DNA of 64,000 bases from assembly GCA_018266215.1 (NCBI GenBank), contig JAFEAV010000020.1, positions 21,500 to 85,499 on the forward strand, read 5' to 3'. Below, piece after piece: positions 26,869 to 36,629 of the stretch. The stretch comes from Cyanobacteria bacterium SZAS LIN-3. GTDB lineage: Bacteria > Cyanobacteriota > Vampirovibrionia > Obscuribacterales > Obscuribacteraceae. Position numbers and translations under genes: made by a program. Each line of letters opens with the position of its first letter. Position 1 is the stretch's first letter. The notes beneath the pieces are model-generated. The model was not told the DNA's origin and did no database searches. It worked only from the letters and a program-made list of their open reading frames with translations.

Positions 26869-29676
26869 ATGCGCAGGCAGGTCTTCATACGTTGGGCCAC
26901 CATAGGTTTTTCGCTATTGATCGTCATTGTGACGATCATTGCAACCGTGGTCCTCTTCGAGAGCGAACATACGCTTTACAAACGACGCGATGCAATCGTT
27001 CTGCACATGAAGACTGCTCTCGAAAGCAATGAACCGACGATATTCACTACCAACCTGCAAAACCTCAGAGCTCTAGAAAAAGTCCAGAACAACTTTCTGG
27101 TGACCATTGCATCCTGCATCGGATCGACCTTGCTTATTATTTACGCGGCACTGATGCTTTTAGTTTCACGAAAAATAGCCGATGCCGACCTTACAGCTGC
27201 ACAACTGTCCGTGACCAAGGCTCTGGTTGAATCACAAAATATAGAGGAAGCCGCACTGCGCATACTTTCCTCCATTGGTGACCTCTACAGTTTCTCATTT
27301 GGCGCCCTCTGGCTGGTCGACGAGCGGGCGGGGCGGATCAAGGCGCAGACATTGTGGGAATCGAAGCAGATGAAAGACCACTGGTTCTGGGAGGCAACCT
27401 ACGGTCTCAGCTTCAAGAAAGGCATCGGCGTCCCGGGCAGAGTCTGGCAATCGGGAAATCCAGCCTGGGTTAAAGATGTCACAAAGGATACCAACTTTCC
27501 CAGGGCCGGCGCCGCAGCAAAATGCAATCTGCACTCCGCGATAGGTTTTCCCATCCTGAAGGCTGACAAAACGGTTGGTGTTTTGGAGTTTTATCTCACG
27601 AAAAAACTTACAAGACAAAGAAAACTTGTTGACCTATTGGTTCCGTTTGGCCTTGAAATTGGACAATTTATAGAGCGATTGGAATCAAAAGCCAGACTGG
27701 TGGAAGAAGCTCGCATATCGAAGTTTGCCGCAGGTATTGGTCAAGCACTGGGCAGCCATGCCAGTCCGCAAGCTATGCTGCAACAATGTGCCGAAATCGC
27801 CATCGAGGAGCTGGATGCGGTCCTGGGTTGCGCCTGGATAAAGTGCCCGGATGGGCCATGTTTCGAACTCCAGGCAGCCGCCGGAAACATGTCCTTACTG
27901 CCGGATGTTTCAAAACTATGGCTTGATGACGCTTCCATCAAGTTACTTAAACGCGCCGAAGGCAAATATGCTTTGATTGGGCACCTTATTCAGAGGATAG
28001 CAGCTGAAAAGGACCGGGAATTGCACGACTTCGTCCCGCTCATGGCCCAACCTTTGATGGTCGGTGATGAACTGGTGGGTCTGATAGCGGCCTTACCCCG
28101 TCATATCTTTTCAGAAAATGTCAGACCGGCGCTGACCTTCACAAGTAAAAATATTGCTCTGGGAATTTCACGCAGACAGATGGAATCGCAATTACGAGAA
28201 AGCGAAAGATTATACTCGGAGATTACAGGCAACATAGACGAAATGATCTGGGTCACTCAACCGGGTGGTTTCGGTTTGAAGTGGGTAAGCCCGGCACTAG
28301 CGCGTTTCTTCAATCGCTCCCAGGAGCAAATATTGAAAGAACCAATGGGACTTTTCGAGGGCATTCATGAGAGCGATAGGAACTTAGCCCTGACATTTTT
28401 CCACAACAGCACATCAAGGCCGGCAAATATGGAGTATCGCCAGCGAGATGCGCACGACAAATGGCACTGGTTATGGTGCCGTTCTTACCCGACTTTTGAC
28501 GAGAATGGACGCCTGGCTGAGGTCTATGGAATAGCATCCGACATAACGGCCAAGAAGGAAGGGGAAAAGCACGTTCAGGAATTTTATTCCATGGTATCCC
28601 ACGAACTGAGGACGCCACTCACTTCTATACATGCCTCTCTGCGCATAATGGAAGCGGGCTTGCTCGGACAACTGCCTGAAAAAATTGAAGAGCTGGTCAA
28701 GATAGCTCGCACAGAAAGTGATCGCTTGATTCGCCTAATCAACGACATCCTCGACATAAGAAAGTTGGAAGAAGGCATGCTTGAATTGAAACCGGTTACG
28801 GTCAGGGCCGATAAACTGGTGCAACAATCGATTGCTGAGTTACAAGGCATGGCGGAAAGTGCTGGCGTGCAACTATGCAGTCAATTTGATTGGAATGGAG
28901 AAATAAAGGTCGACCAGGACCGCACAACCCAAATGCTCGACAATTTGATTTCCAATGCCATCAAGTTTTCTCCCAAAGGCGGACAGGTGCTGGTATTGGT
29001 TGATAAGATGGTTGACTACGTTCGATTTTCGGTCACAGATCAGGGTCCGGGCATTGCAGCCGATCAGATCGGCAAATTATTCGGCAAGTTTCAGCAACTG
29101 GACTCATCGGACTCCCGACCAAAGGGAGGGACAGGACTCGGTCTTGCCATTACCAAAGCGATAGCAGAGCAGCATGGCGGCAACGTCGGCCTGCAGTCCA
29201 CCGTCGGGGAAGGCTCCACATTCTGGATAAAATTGCCGCTTTCAAATTTACCCAAAACTGAACAAAACCCGGCCTTACCGCGGAAAGAGAATCATAACTC
29301 TAAACGCCACAACATTCTTCTTGTGGAGAAAGACGGCAATTACGCCAGAGAATTGACACGAGACTTAGCCGAAAATGGTTTTGATCTGACCACGGTAAAT
29401 AGCTTCGGAGCCGCTGAAGAATATATGAGCCACAGTCAGCCAGAGGCAGTATTAGCCGATCTTGAAGGACTGAGCCTGGAAGGCATGCAATGGCTTCACA
29501 AAAATATGTCCAGGCCGAATTGGCCGCGAACAATAGTCTTGGCCGAAAACAAAGTTTATGATAGCTATGCAAAAAATACCAGAATCACGGCCTGGCACTG
29601 CAAACCGGTGAGCATCACGACACTGCGAGGGGCTCTGGGATTTGCCGTTGCCGCCGTGGCCACCAGACAGAGTTAG
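26869..29676 (+). CDS. Hybrid sensor histidine kinase (2 TM, GAF-GAF-PAS-HisKA-HATPase-REC-like)
   Basis: A 935-residue membrane-bound kinase. Two membrane segments (about 10-32 and 80-103) flank a short periplasmic loop of about 47 residues. GAF-type domains follow (about 115-270 and 285-430; FKKGIGVPGRVWQSGNPAWV in the first), then a PAS domain (about 445-560). The dimerisation domain has the acceptor His578 in VSHELRTP. The ATPase has N, G1 and G2 boxes (DNLISNAIKFSP, DQGPGIAADQ, GGTGLGLAITKAI). The last 120 residues resemble a receiver (ILLVEKDGN, VLADLEG, CKPVS) but with an altered acidic pocket. It begins directly after the stop of the CheY-like gene. The ligand is unknown. Confidence 0.92.
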   Translation: MRRQVFIRWATIGFSLLIVIVTIIATVVLFESEHTLYKRRDAIVLHMKTALESNEPTIFTTNLQNLRALEKVQNNFLVTIASCIGSTLLIIYAALMLLVSRKIADADLTAAQLSVTKALVESQNIEEAALRILSSIGDLYSFSFGALWLVDERAGRIKAQTLWESKQMKDHWFWEATYGLSFKKGIGVPGRVWQSGNPAWVKDVTKDTNFPRAGAAAKCNLHSAIGFPILKADKTVGVLEFYLTKKLTRQRKLVDLLVPFGLEIGQFIERLESKARLVEEARISKFAAGIGQALGSHASPQAMLQQCAEIAIEELDAVLGCAWIKCPDGPCFELQAAAGNMSLLPDVSKLWLDDASIKLLKRAEGKYALIGHLIQRIAAEKDRELHDFVPLMAQPLMVGDELVGLIAALPRHIFSENVRPALTFTSKNIALGISRRQMESQLRESERLYSEITGNIDEMIWVTQPGGFGLKWVSPALARFFNRSQEQILKEPMGLFEGIHESDRNLALTFFHNSTSRPANMEYRQRDAHDKWHWLWCRSYPTFDENGRLAEVYGIASDITAKKEGEKHVQEFYSMVSHELRTPLTSIHASLRIMEAGLLGQLPEKIEELVKIARTESDRLIRLINDILDIRKLEEGMLELKPVTVRADKLVQQSIAELQGMAESAGVQLCSQFDWNGEIKVDQDRTTQMLDNLISNAIKFSPKGGQVLVLVDKMVDYVRFSVTDQGPGIAADQIGKLFGKFQQLDSSDSRPKGGTGLGLAITKAIAEQHGGNVGLQSTVGEGSTFWIKLPLSNLPKTEQNPALPRKENHNSKRHNILLVEKDGNYARELTRDLAENGFDLTTVNSFGAAEEYMSHSQPEAVLADLEGLSLEGMQWLHKNMSRPNWPRTIVLAENKVYDSYAKNTRITAWHCKPVSITTLRGALGFAVAAVATRQS

Positions 29677-29689
29677 TTTTGCCAGGCGA

Positions 29690-30532
29690 CTAATGTGATG
29701 GCGATTTAGAATCGGCAGCCTTGAGATCAACCGGTTTGGGATCATCATGCAAATATCGTGAGCGCGTATCAGGCACCGTTAGAATGCTGTCTTTCAACAA
29801 GAGAAACATAGTCGGCCGAATCTTCAACTCACCGCTGTAGGGATGACTGTAGGCGGAGAGAAGCCAGATATTTAAAGACAGGGCCGTGGCCACCAGGGTA
29901 GTCATAAAGCCCTGCACCCGCGGAAACTGCGAAGCAAAAATATAACTCAAGGCCATCGTAATGAAAGCCCCAAAACCTACCACCCACCAGAGGGCCGGTT
30001 GCATGCTGGTCCGCGCCAGAAGTATGCGGGCGCGGCGATGTTCACCCAGAGACTGCATCGAGGCAATCAACCCCTGCTGCAAATTGCTCTGCCGATCATT
30101 TTCAGGCACCACGGCAACGGTTGATTCCCATAGTTCTTGATACGTTTCCCAGCCATGATTGATCTTGACCTGGGCCTCCATTTTGGGCCACTCATTGTCA
30201 ATCACGTCGTTGACATATTCTCGACAGAGTTGACGAATACGCGGCCTGTCAATATCCGAGAGTCCACGAGCAACACGAAAAATACTGGCCACATTGCTGG
30301 CTTCCTGTTCATCGTGCATGCGAGCATCGTTATACCTGTCCATGGCCGAAGCCACCATAAAGCCAAGCAAAACCGAAAAAAGCGTCCCCACAACCCCCAT
30401 CATGGCCTCACCGGCGCTGTGATGGAGTTCCAGCACCTCCTGTTTGACAATGCGATTGACCAGAGCCTGACCGGCCAGAGCCAGCGCCACAAAAACCACG
30501 GTCAATAAAACAGCATGTCCAAGAGTGTACAT
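29690..30532 (-). CDS. DUF4239-type membrane protein, second copy
   Basis: A 280-residue membrane protein paralogous to the one at 9494-10279. Membrane segments lie near residues 5-25 and 45-63, then near 178-200 and 207-225. Shared landmarks include IDNEWPKME (DEWPKM in the other copy), a SMQSLGEHRRAR segment, and SAYSHPYSGELKI near the end. The function of the family is unknown. It is convergent with the hybrid kinase, only 13 bases from its stop. The C-terminus carries a short charged Lys/Asp-rich tail absent from the first copy. Confidence 0.82.
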   Translation of the reverse strand: MYTLGHAVLLTVVFVALALAGQALVNRIVKQEVLELHHSAGEAMMGVVGTLFSVLLGFMVASAMDRYNDARMHDEQEASNVASIFRVARGLSDIDRPRIRQLCREYVNDVIDNEWPKMEAQVKINHGWETYQELWESTVAVVPENDRQSNLQQGLIASMQSLGEHRRARILLARTSMQPALWWVVGFGAFITMALSYIFASQFPRVQGFMTTLVATALSLNIWLLSAYSHPYSGELKIRPTMFLLLKDSILTVPDTRSRYLHDDPKPVDLKAADSKSPSH

Positions 30533-30629
30533 AGTCCGCTAGGATAGCAAGAATGTGCAATATTGCCTACCGGGCAAATAGACTATACTGCCTGCTTGTG
30601 GCGGGCCCTCATAGCACTGGAGGAAAAAG

Positions 30630-32237
30630 TTGGGGCTGAGACTGACATACAAGCAAAAAAGCTTATTGCTGGCTGCTTTCAGTCTGCTCCAGGCATTTGA
30701 GCCGGCATGGAGTCAAAACAGTAAGACGCAACTTCAGGCTCTTCTGACTCAGGGCGACGCTTCCTCAAAAAAATTCCAACTGCAACAAGCTGAAGACGCC
30801 TACCGGCAGGCCCTCAAAATCGACCCCCGATCCGTGCCGGCCTTGCTGGGCCTGAGCGCCATCTACAGACACCGAGGCCGAGCGCAACTGAGCAACTCTT
30901 TTATCGAAACAGCCACAAAGATAGAGCCCAATAACCCCAGGTGCTACCTGGCCAGCGCCCGCCTCTTCGAAAAGTTGCAGGACACTGAGCAGGCAATCCG
31001 TGCCTATAAGAAAGTGGTGGCACTGGATCCGTCAGACGCCCATTCATTGCAGATGCTCAGCTGGAATCAACTGGAAAATCACACACTTGAGGCCGAGCAA
31101 AATCTGCGCCGCTTGATAAAAATGGCGCCGACCAACGATGGAGCATACAGGTTGCTGGCCTATGCCCAGTCCAATGAGAAGCACTACGATGAAGCGCGGC
31201 GGACAATCAGTACAGCTATAAAAATGGCACCGACAAATCCTAACTACTACCAGGATCTGGCGACAATATGCCTGCGCGCAAATGATACAGCGGGCGCGAA
31301 GAAAGCCCTGAAAGAGATGCTGACAAAATTTCCCGGCAATCCTGCTCCCCTCCTGGGGTTGGCCGAAATTGCAGCAAGAGAAGGGCAATACAAAGAGCAA
31401 GAGAAATATCTGCGCCAGGCTACCGTAGTAAAACCAACCAGTGATCTGGCCTGGCGTGAGCTGGCCGTCTACTACGGCCTGCGGCGCAATCAGCCGGAGT
31501 GCATCAGATGCGCTCGCATTGCCTACGGCTTCAAACCAAAGAGTGCCAAAAATAATTATTGCCTGGCTGCCTGTTTGCTCGACTCGGACAATTTAAAAGA
31601 AGCCGAACCGTATATGCAAAAGGCTGTTGAGCTGGCGGATTCTCTTGAGGAACAGCTGACTTATGAAAGGCAGCAAATACACCTGAAATTTTTACTCGGC
31701 AAAAACGACGAGGCAATGGCTCAGGCAAAAAAGCTCTACAAGCAATATCCCCACAACCTGACGGCAATCAGATCCATGGCCTGGGCGCTGATGTGCTTTA
31801 AGCAGTATGACCAGGGGTTTGCCCTGTTGAAGCAGGCCATGGCCAAATTTCCCGAGGATAGCAGCATCGCTCGCGATTATCTCGAGGGCTTGCTCAGCGC
31901 CGGTCGTTACGATCAGGCCAGGGCTGAAGCGAGAAAGCTCCTGCTTAAAGAGCCAAATGACGAGGAATGCTGGTCATGCCTGATGGAAATAGCCCAGAAA
32001 ACCGGCAATAAGAAGGAAGCCGAAGAGGCAATGAAGCATATAGGCAAGCTCAACCTCAGTGCCCATGAATCAATGGAGTTTGCCTTCAACAGCATGAGTA
32101 CCGGAGCCAACAACAAAGCACTGCCGGCCCTGAAAAAGGCCCTGGAATCAAGCCCAGACAGCGCCGATCTGCTCCTCAATACCAGGGACCCGCGGGCCGA
32201 ATCCCCGCCGGGCGCAAAAGGCCAGAAAAACCGATAA
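30630..32237 (+). CDS. TPR-repeat exported protein
   Basis: A 535-residue protein with a hydrophobic leader (LLLAAFSLLQAFEPAWS) and then tetratricopeptide repeats over almost its full length, for example AEDAYRQALKIDPRSVPALL, AIRAYKKVVALDPSDAHSL and ARRTISTAIKMAPTNPNYY. Such helical solenoids scaffold protein complexes. The start is TTG at 30630, supported by TGGAGG 7-8 bases upstream. No enzymatic motif is seen. It is followed by another exported protein on the same strand after a 68-base gap. Confidence 0.82.
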   Translation: MGLRLTYKQKSLLLAAFSLLQAFEPAWSQNSKTQLQALLTQGDASSKKFQLQQAEDAYRQALKIDPRSVPALLGLSAIYRHRGRAQLSNSFIETATKIEPNNPRCYLASARLFEKLQDTEQAIRAYKKVVALDPSDAHSLQMLSWNQLENHTLEAEQNLRRLIKMAPTNDGAYRLLAYAQSNEKHYDEARRTISTAIKMAPTNPNYYQDLATICLRANDTAGAKKALKEMLTKFPGNPAPLLGLAEIAAREGQYKEQEKYLRQATVVKPTSDLAWRELAVYYGLRRNQPECIRCARIAYGFKPKSAKNNYCLAACLLDSDNLKEAEPYMQKAVELADSLEEQLTYERQQIHLKFLLGKNDEAMAQAKKLYKQYPHNLTAIRSMAWALMCFKQYDQGFALLKQAMAKFPEDSSIARDYLEGLLSAGRYDQARAEARKLLLKEPNDEECWSCLMEIAQKTGNKKEAEEAMKHIGKLNLSAHESMEFAFNSMSTGANNKALPALKKALESSPDSADLLLNTRDPRAESPPGAKGQKNR

Positions 32238-32305
32238 CTGCTCCCTCAAAGCTTACCTGTGAGATAATTAAGGAGCTCCAGCCCCTGTCTTCCCACTACG
32301 GTCTT

Positions 32306-33097
32306 TTGAGATCCAAATTAAGAGCTTTCATAGCGACTTTTGCCATCCTAGCCGTGGCACCGACGGCTATGGCTTCGCCGCCCGGTCAATCCAGACAGCC
32401 AAAACCCTCCGAAGCACTGATAGACGGCTGGCGTCTCTCACAGCACAACAGAGAAGTAGGCAATGTGCAAACGGAAGTCTGCAAACACGGCGTGCGCATA
32501 ACGGTAGCTAAAAGCAGTCTGGTAGTAATTGCCACAGCGCCCTGGAAAGAAGCCTATCTCTTCTGCACAAAAACCGGCAACATCTACAAGACGCCGGTGG
32601 AGAAATTTGCCAATCCATATTTGAGATCAATGGCGCTGTTTGACGGCGGCAGTCTTACCGATTGCCAAACCATCCCCAAAGGCCCCATAGAAAGTGTTGG
32701 GGTTGATTGCCAGTTACGCACAGAAAAGCCGGGTTTTGCCGAGAAGCAGCTGGCCAAGCGCAAACAAGGGCTGATAGCGGCGCGCTCGGCGATGAATATA
32801 AAGCACATTGTCACGGATAAATTCAAAGCTGATCCCCGCATTGCTCATATAATGGCCAAGATGTTTGCCATCCCTGTCTGCGACAGTGTGCCTTTGCAAT
32901 TTACTTTTACCAGTGTCAGCTATGAACTGCAAAATCAGCTGAACACAACCAAAGTTACACCGATTAAGATCAAACTCTCTGACTTTCATCCCCCCGCCGG
33001 TCTGAAAGAAGTGAAGGAAGGCATCGCCGTGCTGGTGCCGGAAGAATCCGATGGAGCGCTGGATTTGATGATGATGGGAAGGACAAAGACAAAGTGA
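32306..33097 (+). CDS. Putative exported protein of unknown function
   Basis: A 263-residue protein with a signal peptide (LRAFIATFAILAVAPTAMA, cut before SPPGQS). The mature part contains four or five cysteines (EVCKHG, LFCTKTG, TDCQTIP, VDCQLRT, PVCDSVP), which could form disulfides in the periplasm. I recognise no family. The start is a TTG at 32306 with little ribosome-site support. It stands between a TPR protein and the thiolase gene, with 34 bases to the latter, so co-transcription is possible. Confidence 0.6.
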   Translation: MRSKLRAFIATFAILAVAPTAMASPPGQSRQPKPSEALIDGWRLSQHNREVGNVQTEVCKHGVRITVAKSSLVVIATAPWKEAYLFCTKTGNIYKTPVEKFANPYLRSMALFDGGSLTDCQTIPKGPIESVGVDCQLRTEKPGFAEKQLAKRKQGLIAARSAMNIKHIVTDKFKADPRIAHIMAKMFAIPVCDSVPLQFTFTSVSYELQNQLNTTKVTPIKIKLSDFHPPAGLKEVKEGIAVLVPEESDGALDLMMMGRTKTK

Positions 33098-33131
33098 TCG
33101 CAGGCGCAAAATATACTCCCGGGAACTGGTC

Positions 33132-34382
33132 ATGCCGCTAAAAGGTGTCTTTATATTGGATTGCCTGCGCACTCCGCGGGCGAGGGTGAAGGGCGACTCG
33201 TCCGCCCTCAGCGGTCTGCACCCGCAGGAGATGCTGGGCCAGACTCTCAAAGGCCTGGTAAAAAGGACAAAAGTCGAGCCGCAGGAGATAAATGACGCGA
33301 TCATTGGATGTGTCAGCGAAGTCGGCGATCAAGGCGCCAACATCGGCCGCAACGCCGCTCTGACAGCCGGTCTGCCCATCTCGCTCGGAGCCGTAACGCT
33401 AAACCGCTGCTGTGCCTCAGGCCTGCAAGCGATCAACTTCGCCGCCGCCGAAATAGCCTGCGGCATGGCCGAGCTGATGATTGGCGGAGGCGTGGAGAGC
33501 ATGTCCCGGGTCAAAATGGCCTCGGACGGCGGAGGCATGGACGGCAACAATGTGCTCTTGCGGGAAAAGTATTTGCAGGTGCCCCAGGGCATTTCAGCCG
33601 ATCTTATAGCCACCATGGAAAACTTCAGTCGCGAAGAGCTTGACGCTTTCGCGGTTGCTTCGCAGCAAAAAGCGCAGGCGGCACAAAGCACTGAAAAATT
33701 TGCAAAGAGCCTGATTGCGGTTATTGATCCGGCCACCGGTGGAGTCCTTCTGGACAGAGACAATTTCCCGCGACCGGAGACTTCACTGGCTACTCTGGCC
33801 GCACTGGGACCGGCCTTCGCCACGGCGGCAGCGATGCCGCTTGACTCCAGCGCCGGGGCCCCGACTCTAGAAGCGGGGGTCTTGAAGCATTTCCCAGAGG
33901 TCAGCAAAATAGAACACCGCCATACGGCCGGCACCGCCAGCGGTATCGTCGACGGAGCGGCGGCGGTTTTGCTTTGCTCGGAAAATTATCTCAAGAGAAA
34001 CAATCTGAAGGCGCGGGGGCGCATCGTGAGTTATGCCGTCGGCGGCTGTGATCCCGTATCGATGATGGTCGGTCAACCGGATATAGTGCGCAAAGCACTG
34101 AAGTTGGCGGATTTATCTATTGCCGATATTGATTTGTTTGAAATCAACGAAGCCTTCGCCGCGATACCACTGCTGGTGATCAAAAAACTGAGCCTTGATC
34201 CCGCCAGAGTGAACGTCAACGGAGGTGCTATTGCCCTGGGGCATCCGCTGGGGGCAACCGGTGCGATTTTGGTGGGTACGGCTCTGGATGAACTGGAAGT
34301 GCGTCAAAAACGATACGCCCTGATCACCCTTTGTGCGGCCGGTGGGCAGGCCATCGCAACGATAATAGAGAGACTTGAATAG
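33132..34382 (+). CDS. Thiolase (acetyl-CoA acyltransferase)
   Basis: A 416-residue thiolase catalysing reversible Claisen condensation or thiolytic cleavage of acyl-CoAs. The nucleophilic cysteine is in [15 protein letters not shown] (near residue 95), followed by [12 protein letters not shown], the INEAFAAIP block, the catalytic histidine in [15 protein letters not shown], and the second cysteine in [12 protein letters not shown]. All active-site residues are present. Whether it acts in fatty-acid oxidation (FadA-like) or acetoacetyl-CoA synthesis (AtoB/PhaA-like) cannot be told, since no partner enzyme is nearby. The stop overlaps the GTG of the kinase gene by one base (TAGTG). Confidence 0.93.
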   Translation: MPLKGVFILDCLRTPRARVKGDSSALSGLHPQEMLGQTLKGLVKRTKVEPQEINDAIIGCVSEVGDQGANIGRNAALTAGLPISLGAVTLNRCCASGLQAINFAAAEIACGMAELMIGGGVESMSRVKMASDGGGMDGNNVLLREKYLQVPQGISADLIATMENFSREELDAFAVASQQKAQAAQSTEKFAKSLIAVIDPATGGVLLDRDNFPRPETSLATLAALGPAFATAAAMPLDSSAGAPTLEAGVLKHFPEVSKIEHRHTAGTASGIVDGAAAVLLCSENYLKRNNLKARGRIVSYAVGGCDPVSMMVGQPDIVRKALKLADLSIADIDLFEINEAFAAIPLLVIKKLSLDPARVNVNGGAIALGHPLGATGAILVGTALDELEVRQKRYALITLCAAGGQAIATIIERLE

Positions 34383-36574
34383 TGACCGAAGGGAACCCAG
34401 ATCTGGCTCAGTCGCAGCTTTTTACTCTCAAAGGCGAGGTAATAAGCGGTCATGGCGACACAACCGTTCCGGGCTACTCGCAGCGAACCACAATCAGGCG
34501 AGATCTTACCGGCCAGATCATAGATCAAAAATACAAGCTCATCAGCCTCCTGGGCGAAGGCGGAATGGGCAGTGTTTACAGGGCGCATCATCTGATGCTG
34601 GACAAAGAGGTCGCTCTCAAGACCTTTCGCTCGCCCAACCTTACAGAAGAATCCTGGAACCGCTTCCAGCGCGAGGCACAGGCCATCGCAAAACTCAACC
34701 ACCCCAACATAGTGCAGGTGTTCGACTTTGGAGTCGGTGAAGACAACGTTCCCTATTACACAATGGAATGCCTGGTTGGCGAAGCCCTATCGGACAGGCT
34801 GCTGAGACAGAAATTTCTCCCCCTGGATGAAGCCATGCGCATATATATCCAGGTCTGTCAGGGACTTTCACTGGCTCACAGCAAAGGCATCATACACAGA
34901 GATATGAAACCGGCCAACATATTTATGGCCCGGAGCATCCCGGGCGGTCCCGCCGACACAGTCAAAATCGTCGACTTCGGCGTCGCCGGATTGGCAACAC
35001 AGTCGATGGACGGACAGAAACTGACAGCCACAGGCACAATTTTCGGCAGTCCCTTTTATATGAGTCCGGAACAATCCCTTGGTCTGGAAATGAGCGAAAG
35101 GTCCGATATTTATTCGGTCGGCTGTGCGCTGTATGAGTGCCTCACGGGAGAACCACCTTTTTACGGTGAAAATGCCTTCGCCACCATGCTCCTGCACCAG
35201 ATGAGTGCCGCTCCGGAACTGACTCATGGGCCGGACGGCACGCAGTACCCACAGAGATTGACGGGACTGATAAGCAGAATGCTGGCCAAAAACGAGAGAA
35301 ACAGGGTGCAGACTTTTGCCGAAGTTGCCTCCGATCTGCAAAACATTCTCCAGGGTGAGCAGATAAAAGTCCAAACCGGAAAACAACAAACACTGTCGGC
35401 GATACGACGGCCGGGATACAACGAAGAAGTAGATCTAGACGATCAGGCTGATGAGGAGCTGGATGAAGATGGTTCCAATCCAGTCGGTATCTTTGCCGGC
35501 AAAAAGGCTCTTCTCGTGACGGCAAGCATAGTTGGCCTGCTTATAGCGGGGGCAACAAGCTTTTATTTTCTTTCCAACCACTCCAAACAAGCCGAAGTGC
35601 CAATAACCAAGAACGCCGACGATGTGGAAATCCTCACTTTGCACAAGCCGCAGCGGGTCAAAATTCCATCCGCCCCATATCTAGTGTCACAAACCGAAAC
35701 GGAAAAGCGCTACATTTTCCCCGAAAAATCGATAGGGCACATGCACTGGGTCTACGAAAAGGGCAAAACCGGACCCAGGTCTCCCAAAAAGATTGAAGCC
35801 CAGGGTGAGGTAGTCATTCCAGCAGGAGCAAAGTTATATATTATGCCTAATGCTGTCCTGGAACAGCAGCCGGAATTGTTTACCTTTTTCAGTCCGGAGG
35901 ATCTGTCACAGCTCTCCATTGATGCCACGTATAAGTGGACCAATAAGCATATGGTCTACATTTCCAACTTTACCGATCTGATCGTCCTGGGAATGCACGA
36001 TACGGCAATAGACGATGCCGCCATCCCCTATCTGGAGCGCCTGCAAAAGCTGAGAAGCCTGGCCCTGGATCACACATTTATGTCATCCGGTGCAATCGCC
36101 GGGCTGAGCATTCTCCCCAGGCTGGATAGACTCTCGGTCTCGGGCATTCAAAACATAACGCCGGTGCTGCGGCGACTCAGTGATTCCAGGGAACTCACTT
36201 GCCTGGAGCTGGACTCGTGCTCGCTCAAGGATTCGGATCTGGTCATAATCAGTACTATGAAAAGACTGAAAATTCTCTGTCTGCGCGATAATCCGAATCT
36301 GACCGACAGAGGTTTCGCGGTCCTGGCGGCACTGCAAAATCTGGAAGGATTGAGCATCGAAAACACCAATCTGTCGGCTGCGATTTTGCCGACATTAAAG
36401 AAACTGCCGCACCTGAAGCGACTGTCCAGTGATATCGCCCAGTGGTCAAAAGCCGACCAGAACATCTTCCGCGCCTCTTTGAATTGTCGTTTTATCAGAG
36501 CCCAGGCAACTGATCTGAAGAATCTACGCAATACGGACATAGAAGGAACAGCTCAGGAACTGTTCCAGAACTAA
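34382..36574 (+). CDS. Membrane Ser/Thr protein kinase with extracytoplasmic LRR domain
   Basis: A 730-residue protein. The PknB-type kinase domain (about 42-310) has the glycine loop GEGGMGSVYRA, the lysine in VALKTF (near 79), the catalytic loop HRDMKPANI (near 172) and VDFGVAG, with SPE in the place of APE. One membrane span (LLVTASIVGLLIAGATSFYF, near 380-400) follows. Outside lies a region (about 440-525) shared with the LRR protein at 48527-51292, then leucine-rich repeats to the end. The design suggests a receptor kinase that senses a ligand or cell-surface state. It begins at a GTG overlapping the thiolase stop. A bidirectional terminator follows. Confidence 0.92.
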   Translation: MTEGNPDLAQSQLFTLKGEVISGHGDTTVPGYSQRTTIRRDLTGQIIDQKYKLISLLGEGGMGSVYRAHHLMLDKEVALKTFRSPNLTEESWNRFQREAQAIAKLNHPNIVQVFDFGVGEDNVPYYTMECLVGEALSDRLLRQKFLPLDEAMRIYIQVCQGLSLAHSKGIIHRDMKPANIFMARSIPGGPADTVKIVDFGVAGLATQSMDGQKLTATGTIFGSPFYMSPEQSLGLEMSERSDIYSVGCALYECLTGEPPFYGENAFATMLLHQMSAAPELTHGPDGTQYPQRLTGLISRMLAKNERNRVQTFAEVASDLQNILQGEQIKVQTGKQQTLSAIRRPGYNEEVDLDDQADEELDEDGSNPVGIFAGKKALLVTASIVGLLIAGATSFYFLSNHSKQAEVPITKNADDVEILTLHKPQRVKIPSAPYLVSQTETEKRYIFPEKSIGHMHWVYEKGKTGPRSPKKIEAQGEVVIPAGAKLYIMPNAVLEQQPELFTFFSPEDLSQLSIDATYKWTNKHMVYISNFTDLIVLGMHDTAIDDAAIPYLERLQKLRSLALDHTFMSSGAIAGLSILPRLDRLSVSGIQNITPVLRRLSDSRELTCLELDSCSLKDSDLVIISTMKRLKILCLRDNPNLTDRGFAVLAALQNLEGLSIENTNLSAAILPTLKKLPHLKRLSSDIAQWSKADQNIFRASLNCRFIRAQATDLKNLRNTDIEGTAQELFQN

Positions 36575-36606
36575 AACGAGAGGCCGGGCATTCCGACCTC
36601 TCGTTT
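36574..36606. terminator. Bidirectional terminator between kinase and SLH genes
   Basis: AAACGAGAGG (36574-36583) pairs with CCTCTCGTTT (36597-36606). T-rich tails are present in both directions, so it can end both convergent transcripts. Confidence 0.85.
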
Positions 36607-36629
36607 ATTGGGATCAGATGGACCCCGTT

